Source: Takakia lepidozioides (Eukaryota; Streptophyta; Takakiopsida; Takakiales; Takakiaceae). From it: a stretch of DNA of 60,000 nucleotides. Every line of letters starts with the position of its first letter. The stretch's first letter is position 1. A program made the translations under genes and the position numbers. The stretch lies in contig CM060731.1 of NCBI GenBank assembly GCA_030704615.1, positions 95,090,756-95,150,755 of the forward strand, given 5' to 3'. Below, piece by piece: positions 1 through 10,208 of this stretch. Under the pieces are notes generated by a model. That model did not search any database and was not told where the DNA came from. It worked only from the letters and a program-made list of their open reading frames with translations.

Positions 1-748
1 TGAATGTTGTTGTATAATGGTCCTGATGAAAAACCATGAAAGTTGCAGTACTCTAGTAACATACATGTGCACATTTCTACCTCACTGGCAGGGGCCGCAA
101 TACGCATTGGAGTCCAACCCATGTTTAGCGTGGTCAGGTGGTGCGTTGCAGAAAGTATAGTGCTGAAATGGCTTGTAATGTGTCAACACTAAAGAGGACA
201 ACTAAAGAGGAGCGTGCTGCACACTAGAATGTTGCAGTAAGCACTCAGACAAAGTCGCAGAATGAAAGATCAGTCTCACATCTGCTGTGTTGTCTTATTC
301 TACGTTGCTGTCATCTGTCTACCTTTCCCCAAATGCCAGACATTCATTAAATCTTATCAAGTGCTTCAGGACGGATTTTAGACACAATTTCTAAAGTTTG
401 TGCAAACGACATTGATCGTTGTGCTTGGTTTCCATAAATGTTAGAATGACATCCTCGCTCAACATTCATCCACTCTATCATCCATTCATGATATTTCATC
501 CACATTTGTCCACAACTATTCATCCCCATTCATCCATACTAGCAGTGTCCCATCCACATTGGCTCTGCTTCATCCTCATTAACTCATCCACAACCATTCT
601 ACACTGATGACAGCAACGTAAAATACCACATTAGCATGGCATTAAATCATGTGAGGACCATTGTAGACTGATGACCTGGACATTAATACATCCATAACCA
701 TTTCAGTCTCTACGTACACTATCATTCTGCAACATTCACCAACAAACC
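1..748. other. Non-coding start of window with TTCATCCA-rich stretch
   Basis: I see no supportable gene. Between about 440 and 600 the plus strand is a degenerate low-complexity run built on TTCATCCA/CATCCAC words. The short open frames here come from that composition. The stretch lies beyond the 3' end of the inverted gag gene, so it may be old element sequence, but no LTR border is visible. Confidence 0.5.
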
Positions 749-1948
749 CTAAACTCTCTTTTGGTTCCCTGTCTGCCAAATGCGCAATCCGCGGCTATAG
801 GCCCGTCCACTCACAAACCAAGTCTTCTGTAAATCTGGTGCTGGTATAGCAGCTAGCTTTTTCATCATCAATTCCATCTTTTCCATATACTCCTCAACAG
901 TTTCATGCTTCTTTTGCTTTAACTGTTGTAAACTTCCATACACTTCATCCTCAGTTTTACTTGTCCTGAACCTATTTTGGAATGTTGTATTCAAGCCATT
1001 CCAGGTTAGGAAATGATTATCAGGGAATCTTGCATACCATTCACTTGCTTTCTTGATAAGTGAACAAGGAAACAGTCTCATCTTGGCATCATTGCCATTC
1101 TCATTGTTCACAATGCACATGTGCTCAAATTGGCTAATGTGTACATCATGATCCCTTTTTCCTGAATATATTGGAAAATGTGGTTTTGCCCGTGTTGGTT
1201 GTAACGCCATCTGTGGCCCTACCTTCTGCCCACTGACAGATGCTGGCCCCTTTGCTGGTGCTGGTCCTTGAGGACCTGTTGTAGTTGTGGTGGAACTTCC
1301 ACCAAGTGGTGGCCCCTGAGCACTCCCTGCTACTGGCCCCACTATATTCACAGTATTCCCAGCTCCAGTTGCACTACTTCCCACACTAGCTGTCCCCCCA
1401 GAGCCAGATCCAGGCTGCCCGCCTGATCCCCCTGAGCCGACACCTTCGTTGGCCTGTGATCCAAGTGCTCCACTTGATCTAGGTCCAACGGGTTGGGATG
1501 TCCTGGTTGTAGTCTCAACCTCAGCTGTTGGGTCTACTTCTTCATACTCTTCCTCTTCCAATTTCTTCTCTTTGTTTTCATCCTCCAAGTTCTGCCCTTG
1601 GGTTTCTTCTTCACTCCTGTAACTCAACTGCAATGGTGTTGAAGAGTCTGAACTCTCCGTTGGCTCTGCCACATCCTCTCCTCCTTCTTCATCTTCCGTC
1701 TCAGAAACTGGAGTTCCTGCTTTTGGTGTTCCATGCCAACTCTTATCAAAGATTTCTGTCAAATCTTTTATCCAGGGATGTACCTCAGATCTTTCACCTC
1801 GTGGTTGATCTTCTTCTAGTATCAATTCCCTTAATCTTTCTTTCAAAGAAAAATAAGGAGTGGCATCCAACTCTATGGCAGATTCCTCTGATTCTGAAAG
1901 AGAAGAGGAAGTGAGTGAGGATGAAGGGAAGAAAGAAGCTGCAGACAT
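749..1948 (-). CDS. Retrotransposon Gag-like protein, inverted relative to pol
   Basis: This open frame of about 399 codons encodes a Ty3-type Gag capsid protein, which would package element RNA. The N-terminal half is acidic and then rich in Gly, Ser and Thr (low complexity, likely disordered). The C-terminal quarter has the plant retrotransposon Gag signature: FPIYSGKRD, then a helical block ending LIKKASEWYARFPDNHF, then EDEVYGSLQQLKQ and TVEEYMEKM. No CCHC knuckle follows before the stop. I prefer the ATG at 1948 to the one at 2008, because the longer version overlaps the opposite-strand pol start and its extra residues look non-coding. It lies head to head with the protease frame that starts near 1968 on the other strand, which is not a working gag-pol arrangement. 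An inversion or rearrangement is the simplest reading. Confidence 0.75.
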   Translation of the reverse strand: MSAASFFPSSSLTSSSLSESEESAIELDATPYFSLKERLRELILEEDQPRGERSEVHPWIKDLTEIFDKSWHGTPKAGTPVSETEDEEGGEDVAEPTESSDSSTPLQLSYRSEEETQGQNLEDENKEKKLEEEEYEEVDPTAEVETTTRTSQPVGPRSSGALGSQANEGVGSGGSGGQPGSGSGGTASVGSSATGAGNTVNIVGPVAGSAQGPPLGGSSTTTTTGPQGPAPAKGPASVSGQKVGPQMALQPTRAKPHFPIYSGKRDHDVHISQFEHMCIVNNENGNDAKMRLFPCSLIKKASEWYARFPDNHFLTWNGLNTTFQNRFRTSKTEDEVYGSLQQLKQKKHETVEEYMEKMELMMKKLAAIPAPDLQKTWFVSGRAYSRGLRIWQTGNQKRV

Positions 1949-1967
1949 GTAGAGTAATGAAGGGACT

Positions 1968-2948
1968 TTGGCTGAAGTGATATGCCAGTTCAAAGCGGAG
2001 ATTACCATTGGACAGCTATTGGCTGTGGCACCTTATTGTAGACACAGGCTGTATCAAGCTATCAATCGAATTGCCCATGTGACAGGGAATACAGACCTGA
2101 ACAGCAAGGTGACCAGTTATAATGTGAAGCCGGAAGGGCGAGAAACAGTCATAGACTTTGATGATTTTATGCCAGTAATCCAATTGAGAATTGGAAGCAC
2201 AGAACTAACTGATGTACTGATAGATGGAGGCTCTGGAGTGAATATCATGACAGACCAATTAAGGCAAAAGCTTGGTCTAAGTAACATGAAACCAGCCCCA
2301 TTTACAGTAATAATGGCAGATCAAAGAAGTGTACAGCCATTGGGATTGATAAGAGGAGTTAAGATACAAATTCAAAAGATGATCTTTATGATCACAGTAA
2401 CTGTGTTGAAAATGGATGAAGTCATGGAAGCTTACTCCTTATTGTTGGGACGTCCGTGGCTGAAACAGGCCAGGGTATTCCATGACTGGAATTCCCAGTT
2501 ACTAACTGTGCATGATGGGATGCACAAGATACAAATTACCACTAAGAAATCTAGTAGATTACCTGCTACGAGAAGACCTCCAGGGGTCAGGGAGTATGAT
2601 TGGAGGGGAGGACTTGATGAGGAGCAGGAAACTACCCTGTTCGTTGCATACCCAGAGTGGGAGCAGGTTGCAGAGATGCAACTGGAAGGCCTAAGTTGTT
2701 TAAAAGGTATCTGTTGTGGTGTAGTGACAGCAACACCAATTGAGGGTGAAACAAGTAGTTACCCACCACATTTCTATGAAGAAAGAGAGGGAGAAATGGA
2801 AATCCTAGAGGAACCAGCCACTATGAGTTTACAGGATAAAGTGGTGACTGGTTGGATAATCACAGCTGATGAGCATGTGAGAGAAGTGAATGTGGGAACT
2901 GAAGAGGAACCGAGGATGGTGAAGGTAGGGGCTGATTTGGAGCCATAA
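1968..2948 (+). CDS. Retroelement aspartic protease region of pol
   Basis: This frame of 326 codons belongs to a Ty3/gypsy-type pol. A pre-protease segment (residues about 1-60, with TIGQLLAVAPYCRHRL) is followed by a retropepsin-like domain at about 65-170. The active site reads VLIDGGSGVN with the catalytic Asp at residue 86, and a later LLGRPWL matches the conserved protease C-terminal strand. DGG in place of DSG or DTG is common in plant Ty3 lineages. The last 100 residues are an acidic linker to RT. The stop at 2948 (TAA) separates it from the RT frame that resumes at 2970. In a working element these would be one polyprotein, so the break is probably decay. The strand is opposite to the adjacent gag. 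Confidence 0.8.
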   Translation: MAEVICQFKAEITIGQLLAVAPYCRHRLYQAINRIAHVTGNTDLNSKVTSYNVKPEGRETVIDFDDFMPVIQLRIGSTELTDVLIDGGSGVNIMTDQLRQKLGLSNMKPAPFTVIMADQRSVQPLGLIRGVKIQIQKMIFMITVTVLKMDEVMEAYSLLLGRPWLKQARVFHDWNSQLLTVHDGMHKIQITTKKSSRLPATRRPPGVREYDWRGGLDEEQETTLFVAYPEWEQVAEMQLEGLSCLKGICCGVVTATPIEGETSSYPPHFYEEREGEMEILEEPATMSLQDKVVTGWIITADEHVREVNVGTEEEPRMVKVGADLEP

Positions 2949-3407
2949 TTCTTTGAGGAAGCTAAGAGTTTGTTCATCAAATACAGAGATGTATTTGCTT
3001 GGAGCTACGAGGATCTAAAAGGGATACCACCTGAGATCTGTCAGCATAAGATTGAACTGGAACCAGGGTCAGTACCAATCAAACAGGCAAGGTACATAAT
3101 GAATCCCAACTATGCACAGAAGGTTGGAGAAGAGATCAAGAAGTTGGCTGAGGCTAAGTTTATATACTCGATAGAGTATACAACTTGGTTGTCACCCATT
3201 GTGATAGTTCCCAAGAAGAATGGTAAATTGAGAGTTTGTGTGAACTATAAGAAGTTGAATGCTTGCACGAAGAAAGATCATTTCCCCTTGCCATTCACAG
3301 AAGCGGTATTGGACACTGTGGCAGGCCATGAGATGTACTCATTCATGGATGGCTTCAGTGGTTATAATCAAGTGCAAGTGGTACATTACAAAGTCCAAAA
3401 GGCATGA
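2946..3407 (+). pseudogene. Reverse transcriptase, N-terminal part only (truncated)
   Basis: This is the N-terminal third of a Ty3/gypsy RT. It begins FIKYRDVFAWSYEDLKGI and includes the RT signatures TTWLSPIVIVPKKNGKLRVC and FMDGFSGYNQV. The similarity stops near 3389. The fingers/palm section that should hold the YxDD catalytic pair, together with the thumb, is missing: only about 140 bases separate this block from the RNase H block, where I would expect several hundred. The copy therefore cannot encode an active RT. This looks like an internal deletion, not an intron, because the flanks lack convincing splice signals. Confidence 0.8.
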
Positions 3408-3531
3408 CTTTGTATGCATAAGCACCCCAATCTGTGATGAAAGCTGTCTTTCCCTGGTCTTCTTTTGAGGAACTTACATTGTCAGTAACAACTACCTGTG
3501 CTGATTAACCCTCACTGGCATGTAGTATTTC

Positions 3532-3916
3532 ATGTTCACTGTGATGCCCTCAGGGGAAGCGTTGGGAGCGGTGTTAGCCCAAAATGTTACAGGAAATATA
3601 GATTCACCTGTGTACTATGCTAGCAGGTTGATGAACAGTGCTGAAAGGAACTATAACACAACTGAAAAGAGAAGCACTGGCAATGATTTATGCAGTCAAG
3701 AAATTCAGGCATTACCTATTGGGAAGAAAGTTTATGTTTTATGTGGATCACCAGGCTCTGATATATCTGATGAACAAACCTTTGAGAAGTGGAAGGATAG
3801 CAAGGTGGTTAATAATCTTACACGAGTTTGAGTTCAAAGTTGTTTACAAGCCTGGCCGTTTGCATCTTGTGGCAGATCATTTGTCACGCCTAACAACAGG
3901 AGAGCCCGCCACATGA
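3532..3916 (+). pseudogene. Retroelement RNase H domain, frameshifted
   Basis: This is the RNase H domain of the same pol. The first half reads in one frame (GEALGAVLAQ, then YYASRLMNSAERNY) and the rest in another (EALAMIYAVKKFRHYLLG, YVDHQALIYLMN and the C-terminal PGRLHLVADHLSR). The change of frame falls near 3665. The start of the domain is eroded, since the usual DAS of the first catalytic Asp is altered to VMPSGEA. It lies between the deleted RT and the integrase, as expected for Ty3/gypsy order. Confidence 0.8.
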
Positions 3917-3952
3917 GTAGACGACCAATTACCTGATGCGAGTTTATTTGCA

Positions 3953-5122
3953 ATGGAGGTGCAGGGAAGTCCAGATGAATGGTTAGATTGGCAGTGGCCA
4001 ATCAGATACTACCTTACTCATTGTCAGTGCCCACCTAGTTATGGTAAGGAGCAGAGGAAGAGAATCGCTATCAAGGCTTTACCTTATACCATGGTAGGGG
4101 GCAGAATGTATAAGCTAGGACCTGATGGAGTACTTAAACGATGCTTGTACCACCATGAAGTAAATAAAGTTTTGGAGGAAGTTCATAAAGGAGTGGCTGG
4201 AGGTCATTTTGGAGAAGAGACTACCAGTAGGAAGATACTACTTGCAGGTTACTGGTGGCCTACTTTGTTCAAAGATGTACACAAGTATTGTCAGAGTTGT
4301 GATGAATGTCAGAGGCTAGGACCTTTGCAAAGATCTGGGAAGATGGCTTTGCATCCTACGATGCCTACTGAACCGTTTCAGAAATGGGGACTAGACTTTG
4401 TTGGACCAATTAACCCACCAGCCAAGAATACACAGAACAAGTACATAATTACAGCCACTGATTATACTACGAAGTGGGTGGAAGCTAAAGCTCTGAGGGA
4501 CAACACAGCCAATTCCACAGCAAGGTTCCTGTATGAGAACATACTTACACGATTTGGCTGTCCCCTGGAATTTATCAGTGACCAGGGAAGTCACTTCATT
4601 AATGAGACCATTGAACTATTGACTAAAGAGTTCATGATTGTGCATAAGAAGAGTACAACATATTACCCACAGGGTAATGGGCAGGCAGAGGCTACCAACA
4701 AAATACTATGTACTATCTTGGCTAAGATAGTCAATGCAAACAGAACGGATTGGGATACAAAGCTGCTGACAGCTTTGTGGTCATACAGGACTTTATATAA
4801 AGTCACCACTAAGTATACACCATTCCAATTAGTTTATGGTATGGAAGCTTTACTTCCAGTGGAATTCTTGTTACCTACCATGAGAACTGAATGGGGAAGG
4901 AGAATGGAATTGGAAGATTCAATTAAGGTCAGGAAACATGAATTATACCATGTGGAAGAAGTACGTGCTGATGCAGCTGATAACATGACCAGAATTCAGA
5001 TGAAGAGGAAGGAACAGTTTGATGAAGGCAAATTAAAGACTTTTAAGACGAGAGATTTGGTTCTCTGGTTGCAGAAGAAGGGGAAGATTAAAGCTTCTAA
5101 GCTTAAATCACCATGGAAATGA
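3953..5122 (+). CDS. Ty3/gypsy integrase
   Basis: This is the integrase of the element, which inserts cDNA into host DNA. The HHCC zinc domain is present (H78, H85, C116, C119 counted from the Met at 3953). The catalytic core keeps the full triad: D148 in WGLDFVG, D210 in FISDQGSHF and E246 in GNGQAEATN. The 35 residues between D210 and E246 are the canonical DX35E spacing. The C-terminal domain follows but is cut by a TGA at 5120-5122. Similarity continues in the same frame after the stop (PYVIQKIYD, then GRVNANKLKGY) to about 5230, so this is a premature stop. The order PR-RT-RH-IN makes it Ty3/gypsy, not copia. Confidence 0.9.
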   Translation: MEVQGSPDEWLDWQWPIRYYLTHCQCPPSYGKEQRKRIAIKALPYTMVGGRMYKLGPDGVLKRCLYHHEVNKVLEEVHKGVAGGHFGEETTSRKILLAGYWWPTLFKDVHKYCQSCDECQRLGPLQRSGKMALHPTMPTEPFQKWGLDFVGPINPPAKNTQNKYIITATDYTTKWVEAKALRDNTANSTARFLYENILTRFGCPLEFISDQGSHFINETIELLTKEFMIVHKKSTTYYPQGNGQAEATNKILCTILAKIVNANRTDWDTKLLTALWSYRTLYKVTTKYTPFQLVYGMEALLPVEFLLPTMRTEWGRRMELEDSIKVRKHELYHVEEVRADAADNMTRIQMKRKEQFDEGKLKTFKTRDLVLWLQKKGKIKASKLKSPWK

Positions 5123-5250
5123 CCTTATGTCATACAGAAGATATATGATAACAACACCGTCATATTACAAACCATTAACAAAGAGATGCTGGGAAGAGTC
5201 AATGCCAATAAGTTGAAGGGGTACAGTGGTATCCATGACAAACCATTGCA
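5123..5250 (+). pseudogene. Integrase C-terminal tail beyond a premature stop
   Basis: The frame of the integrase stays open past the TGA at 5120-5122 and encodes the SH3-like tail (PYVIQKIYDNNTVILQ, then RVNANKLKGY). A single-base change would explain the stop. There is no sign of a readthrough signal. Confidence 0.6.
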
Positions 5251-5378
5251 GCACGATTTGCATGTTGAAACGCAAAAGCAGTCACGGGCTGCGCCAGTGA
5301 TACCAATGGAGTATGGAGCACTTGTCGTTAAGCCAAGCATGTATGACCAAGGCGGGAAGTACAAGTTTCACACAGCCT

Positions 5379-5460
5379 ATCACAGCCCATCACAGTGTCA
5401 CACAACCTATCACAGCCCACCACAGTGCCACACAGCCTGTCACATCCCAACATAGCCCAT
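5379..5460 (+). repeat. Short CACAGCC-type tandem repeat
   Basis: About eight degenerate units related to ATCACAGCCC/CACACAGCC run head to tail. The same kind of array, much longer, lies inside the two LTRs (9412-9690 and 58616-58800). This one is between integrase and the zinc-knuckle ORF. Confidence 0.7.
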
Positions 5461-5485
5461 ACAGATTACATAGTCCATAGGGTCA

Positions 5486-5944
5486 GTGACAGGTGGACGC
5501 GAATTAACGTTAGAAAAGTGGCCATCGAGTGAAGAAGAAGTTTGGAAGTCAAACTTGGAGAATATGCCACGCAGAGAGGGGAAGTCGGGGGCATGTTTAG
5601 AAATGGACACGTGGCCACTAAGGCGTGGCACACCGCACTGCATCAAGTGCAAAAAAGGGTCTCATCATGCAAACAGACAAATCGGGCTGTCAAAGTACCT
5701 ACCCGGTATAGCAGCTAATACTAATTGTGGGTCCATTAATGCATTTAGTGTAAGGGTAATGGAACCCTTTCCGAGTACAGAAAAGGGAAACCTATGCCAC
5801 ATGTGCTGTCCTACTGGACATTCCAGGTGGGAATGTCCATGGAGGGGGGTGGAATTAAGAAATTACCTAAGCAGTCCACAGCCAATCAGGAGTGCGAATT
5901 ACATGCAGGTGGTTCCCTCCAAGAAACAAGAACAAAAAATATGA
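5486..5944 (+). CDS. CCHC zinc-knuckle protein downstream of integrase
   Basis: This 152-codon frame has a perfect retroviral-type zinc knuckle (CX2CX4HX4C) at CHMCCPTGHSRWEC. An earlier near-match, CIKCKKGSHHANRQ, lacks the last Cys. The flanks are basic and proline-poor. Such knuckles bind nucleic acid and normally sit at the C-terminus of Gag, upstream of protease, so this one is on the wrong side of pol. It could be an extra ORF of this lineage, a displaced piece of Gag (the gag at 749 has no knuckle), or a piece of a second element. No ribosomal or splice arrangement linking it to pol is obvious. Confidence 0.55.
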   Translation: MTGGRELTLEKWPSSEEEVWKSNLENMPRREGKSGACLEMDTWPLRRGTPHCIKCKKGSHHANRQIGLSKYLPGIAANTNCGSINAFSVRVMEPFPSTEKGNLCHMCCPTGHSRWECPWRGVELRNYLSSPQPIRSANYMQVVPSKKQEQKI

Positions 5945-6235
5945 AGTGTTATGAGCGGAAGAGTCGGGGTGGCTCTGAATAGCCAAGGTCTCGACGGAAG
6001 GGGCAATCAAAGCACTAGTTTTGTAGCTATGGCACATGTAACGGATTACACACTCGCTTTACTTCTCACGTAGTGGCGCAAGGATGGAAGCATTGAGAGT
6101 ACATTTTCTCTCACTCGATACTTGCAAGCCCCACAGGCTTACACGCACTTACCTGTTCCATTCTGTGCCAACCATACCTTCATGCTCTGTGCCCTGCAAG
6201 CTTTCCTTTAGCTGTTTCAAACAAAGCCTTTTTGT

Positions 6236-9200
6236 TTGTCTACAATGAAGAGAGTGAGGGGAATGGAGGATATCAGGGTGAAGAGCACCACGATTCTGCA
6301 GAAGCAAACAATTGCAGCACCGCAGGCAGTACAGCTGCTAAGGGAGTTGCGATTGGAGGGGCTGCTACGCAAGGACTTTGCAATTGAAGAGCAGGGCTCT
6401 TCACACAGTGAGGGTGGACTGGCAGGGCAACACCAGTCTAAGAGACAGAGGCGGGGTATGACTGTAGTGGCGGATCCACTGGCTTCACGGAAAACGCACG
6501 ATGATGTTTCCCAAGCTCTTGTGCAAGATGGGGCACAACAACACAGAAGGCTGTTATTATTGGAAGCACGGCCTTCGGAGAGGGAAGAGGAAGTCAATTC
6601 AATACCACAGCCACCACAACCAATTGACTCAGTTGTTTTAGAGGTTCCACAGTTCGTACATGCTGTGACATCACCCCCAATTGCTCTGGAAGGAGAAAGG
6701 TTGGACCTTCCCACTACAAAGCAGGTCGTGGCCGAAATTGAGAAGGGTGACCTTCTCTATGAAAACTCTGGCTTAGTAAGGGAATCAGTGATTCCAGAGG
6801 TGCAGCGGTTGTCCAGGGAAAACCCTACTGTGCATGTAATACCCACACCTGTGACGGAGGTACCAGGGGTAGAATATCAGGACAGTGCAACACCTGTGGA
6901 GGATGAGGTGGTTCAGGAAGAAAATATGGTGGGGCAATGGCCTGAATGGTTGGTGAGGCATCACACTGTGGAGGATCAGGGAGAATAGCAGCAAATTCAC
7001 CATGATGACCCTCAGCAGGCCATGCTTATAAATTCCATAAGCAAGACACTTAATTTGTTGGGCACTTATGTGAAATCCCATGTTCCATCTACCCAATTGG
7101 CAGCTTTGAGAGAGGAACTCAGGAAGGAGTTTGAGGCTCGAATTGCCACTGAGTGTGCTAACAAGGTAGATGAGGAGATCAATCTCAAGTTACAGCAAGA
7201 GTTGGAGGACACAAAGGCTGCTTTGCAGTTGGCCAAGAGACATTTGATTGAAGCAGGCCTCGAGCAGGACCAGTTGCATGAAGCACATAAGCAACAGTTA
7301 TACCAAATGCAGGTGAAGCATGAGGGCAAGTTGCAAGAAGTGAATGTACTACATACAGAGTTGCAAGCAGTACATGAGAAGATGACCATACAATATGCTA
7401 CACTCACAACTACTCTTGAGCAAACTGCATTAGAAGTTAACAGACAAGGGGAGAGATGTATGAAGGCAGAAGCAGAGATAATAGAGCAAGCAAAACTCAT
7501 TGTTGATATGAAGAATACAATCTGTCGCAATGAGAATACTTTCAAACAATACAGACAGGTTGAGGCTGACCATGAGAGGTACATCCTGGAGTTGCAACAA
7601 ACAGTCATGGTCAATAGAAATGAACTCTCTGTGGCTACCAAGGCTTAGAAGGAAGCCAATAATCTGGCTGCTGCCTATGCGAGTCTGGTTGAACCTCATG
7701 CGAAGCGCATGGAGGCTTTACAGCAGCAGTTAGATGTGTATAGACTCACGGAGGAGCAGACTCTCGGGGTGCCACACACGACTTGGTGGATAACCACCTT
7801 ATGCAAGTCTGGTTAGCACAAGGGCCGGTGGAAGGCAAAGCACCACGGAAGCTCACCCAGGGCGAGATGAATGAGCTCAGACTGTAGGTGCAAAACATTG
7901 TCACAACTACTATAGACAATGTCTATAGTAGGATAGTGGAGCTACAGGAGGATGTAGAAGGCCTGCAGACTCAGGTGGATGACCTGAGTTCAAATATTGA
8001 CAAGAGAGTCTTTGTACCTGAGGAGCAGCTGATGGCTACTTATTTACATGCCAGGACTCTAATTTTTCAGTCTTCTTTGCAAGGGGTGCAGGAGATGCCA
8101 GTGGTAGAAGGGCCAGTGGTACCAATACCACAGTAAGTGACTGTGCAGGTAGCTGACCCTGTTGTTACTACAGCCACACCACAGCCTGAGGTATGGGGGG
8201 ATGCTGATTTTAACCCACCTAAGACTCCTACTGCACGAGAGTACAGTCGGGCTATGATTATGCCCTTCAACCAAATTCCCATTGTGTTGGATTTGGCTTG
8301 GAAGGAATTTAGTCCTCCGCAGTCGTTGGCACATTACTACCAGATCATGCGCATTTGGCTGCCAGTGGCAACTAGGACTAAGGTTCTTCCGAACAATCGA
8401 CCCATTGAGGATCATCACTTTGCGAGGTACTGGTCTGAAGCAGGTACCATGTTGAAGGAATTAATTGTCTTTCAAGTTGTACATGGGTACATTTATACCA
8501 AGACCAAGGAGGTATCAAGTATTGTCATGGGCTGTGGATTATACTATGCTGCTTGTTTTCTGGCACGTTATCACATTGAGCAGCAGAGGATGCAATCCCG
8601 ATTTCTGAGTTATTTCAGTGGGGATCATTGGGTCTTACCTTCAGTGCCACCTCATATGTACCTATATGATGTAAAAGTTATGATGCAGAAGGATTCCCAA
8701 CTTCGTTCATGGTTTCATTCGGCTTGGAACAATTTGACAACACAGAAATTCGGCCCTGAGGATATTTTCTTGAAGGGACATGAGGCATGGAAATACTTAC
8801 ACTGTTCCAAAGTCATTGGCACTCCTCTTACCTATACAGATAAGGAGTTGAGGACGTTCACTAATTTTGCTTGCCAGCGCTTACAACAAGTTGTACAATT
8901 TAAACTTCCAGATATGGTTGGACCACATTGTATGCCACACATGATTCCACTTAAAGTTCGGCCGTTAAAACACCTAAGGGGAGACGAGGATTCTGATACT
9001 ACTGTTTCTTCAGCCGACTCTTTTGACATAGCAGAGGACTATGCACTTCAGATGGCAGAGAAGAAACGACGGGGATCTCCTATGCCTGAGAGGTTACCTC
9101 GTTATCAGCCAAAGGAGGGTCAGACATTTCCAGGTAGTGCTCAATCGTCTCCGTCAACCAGTGACAGGACTCGGGCTCGCACACGGAGTCCTTCACGAGA

Positions 9201-9255
9201 CTCTCACCGTCAGAAGGGTGCTCGGTCACAAAGGTTTGCTAATCCCAAACAGTAA
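6236..9255 (+). pseudogene. Long coiled-coil ORF of the LTR element, decayed
   Basis: Four open stretches (6236-6988, 7022-7648, about 7800-8136, 8137-9255) read as one protein of about 1000 residues, broken by four stops (TAG at 6986, 7646 and 7885; TAA at 8134) and one frameshift between 7700 and 7800. The first part is acidic and Gln-rich. The middle is a long coiled coil with heptads (for example KLQQELEDTKAALQLAKR). The last part (8137-9000) looks globular, with many aromatic residues. The tail is a Ser/Arg-rich basic segment (about 9060-9250: DRTRARTRSPSRDSHRQKG) suited to binding RNA. I do not recognise the family. Its position, directly before the polypurine tract and 3' LTR, makes it an element gene, perhaps a Gag-like structural protein. 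Confidence 0.6.
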
Positions 9256-9276
9256 ACCGTGAGGACATGGCTTTTT

Positions 9277-9290
9277 GAGAGGGGGAGGGG
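9277..9290 (+). other. Polypurine tract of LTR element
   Basis: A pure purine run, GAGAGGGGGAGGGG, lies four bases before the LTR start TGTTAG. This is the expected primer site for plus-strand DNA synthesis and shows that the LTR at 9295 is a 3' LTR. Confidence 0.8.
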
Positions 9291-9411
9291 TAAATGTTAG
9301 AGGGCTGCTTGGGACTTAGACGCTTTTACGGGTTCTGTGGGGTACCCTTAATTTTTGCACAGACTGGACCAACAGGAGCCTTAGGGGTGGCAGCAGCAGG
9401 CTTTAGGGGGG

Positions 9412-9690
9412 TTATACAGCCCAACACAGCTTTACACAGCCGCCACAGCTTCGCATAGCCCGACACAGCCCGACACAGCCAGTCATAGCCTGACATAGCT
9501 TTACACAGCCAGTCACAGCCGCCACAGCTTCGCATAGCCCGACACAGCTTTACACAGCCAGTCACAGCCGCCATAGCTTCGCACAGCCCGACACGGCCCG
9601 ACACAACTTTGCACAGCCAGTCACAGCCCGACACAGCTTTACACAGCCAGTCATAGCTCGGCACAGCTTGACACAGCCTATCATAGTACA
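9412..9690 (+). repeat. CACAGCC tandem array inside LTR
   Basis: About 27 degenerate units of roughly ten bases (GACACAGCC, AGTCACAGCC, TTACACAGCC) sit in tandem near the LTR left end, the probable promoter/enhancer part. Read on the minus strand it makes a spurious Cys/Trp-rich frame. Confidence 0.85.
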
Positions 9691-10208
9691 TGGGGAACAG
9701 TTATCATTGATAGGGAACGACTGTGAGGGAACGACATCTGCAGAGGGAACGTGTTACTTCAGGGATGACGGTTAGTTAGTTAGGTGGTTAGAACAGCTTG
9801 CGGGCAGATAAGGAGAGCGGCAACGGAAAGAGGATCACTTCACAGGGAGTGCTTCTTGGTCATGCAGAAGAGGAGATCAGGCGGAGAGCAAGAACGAGAG
9901 CACAGAGAAGGAGGAAAGATGAACAGTAGATGTTTATTACATGCAAAGTTGTAATGAAACTGTAGGGCAGATTAGAGTCACCATGGCATTGGCCTGATAC
10001 CTGATAAATCATAATCTAATACTTATTCGATACAATCACACTGTGTAGAGAGACATGAGTGAAGCTGTGAAATGAATGCATAATTAACTGGAACTAAGTA
10101 GATACTGAAGCAATCTGATGCTTTAGTATCAGATAAGGTAATTTGATAACATGAAGGCAAGAAGGAATACAAATGGGAAGCACAACCATGATTCACTAGC
10201 TGCAGGTC

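Noticed and set aside
7066-7641. Minus-strand 191-codon Cys/Ser-rich frame
   Set aside because: It is the complement of a clear coiled-coil coding segment on plus.
9326-9691. Cys/Trp-rich 121-codon frame on the minus strand
   Set aside because: It is the CACAGCC tandem array read backwards, giving a repeated AVSGYDWLCK-like pattern with no independent support.
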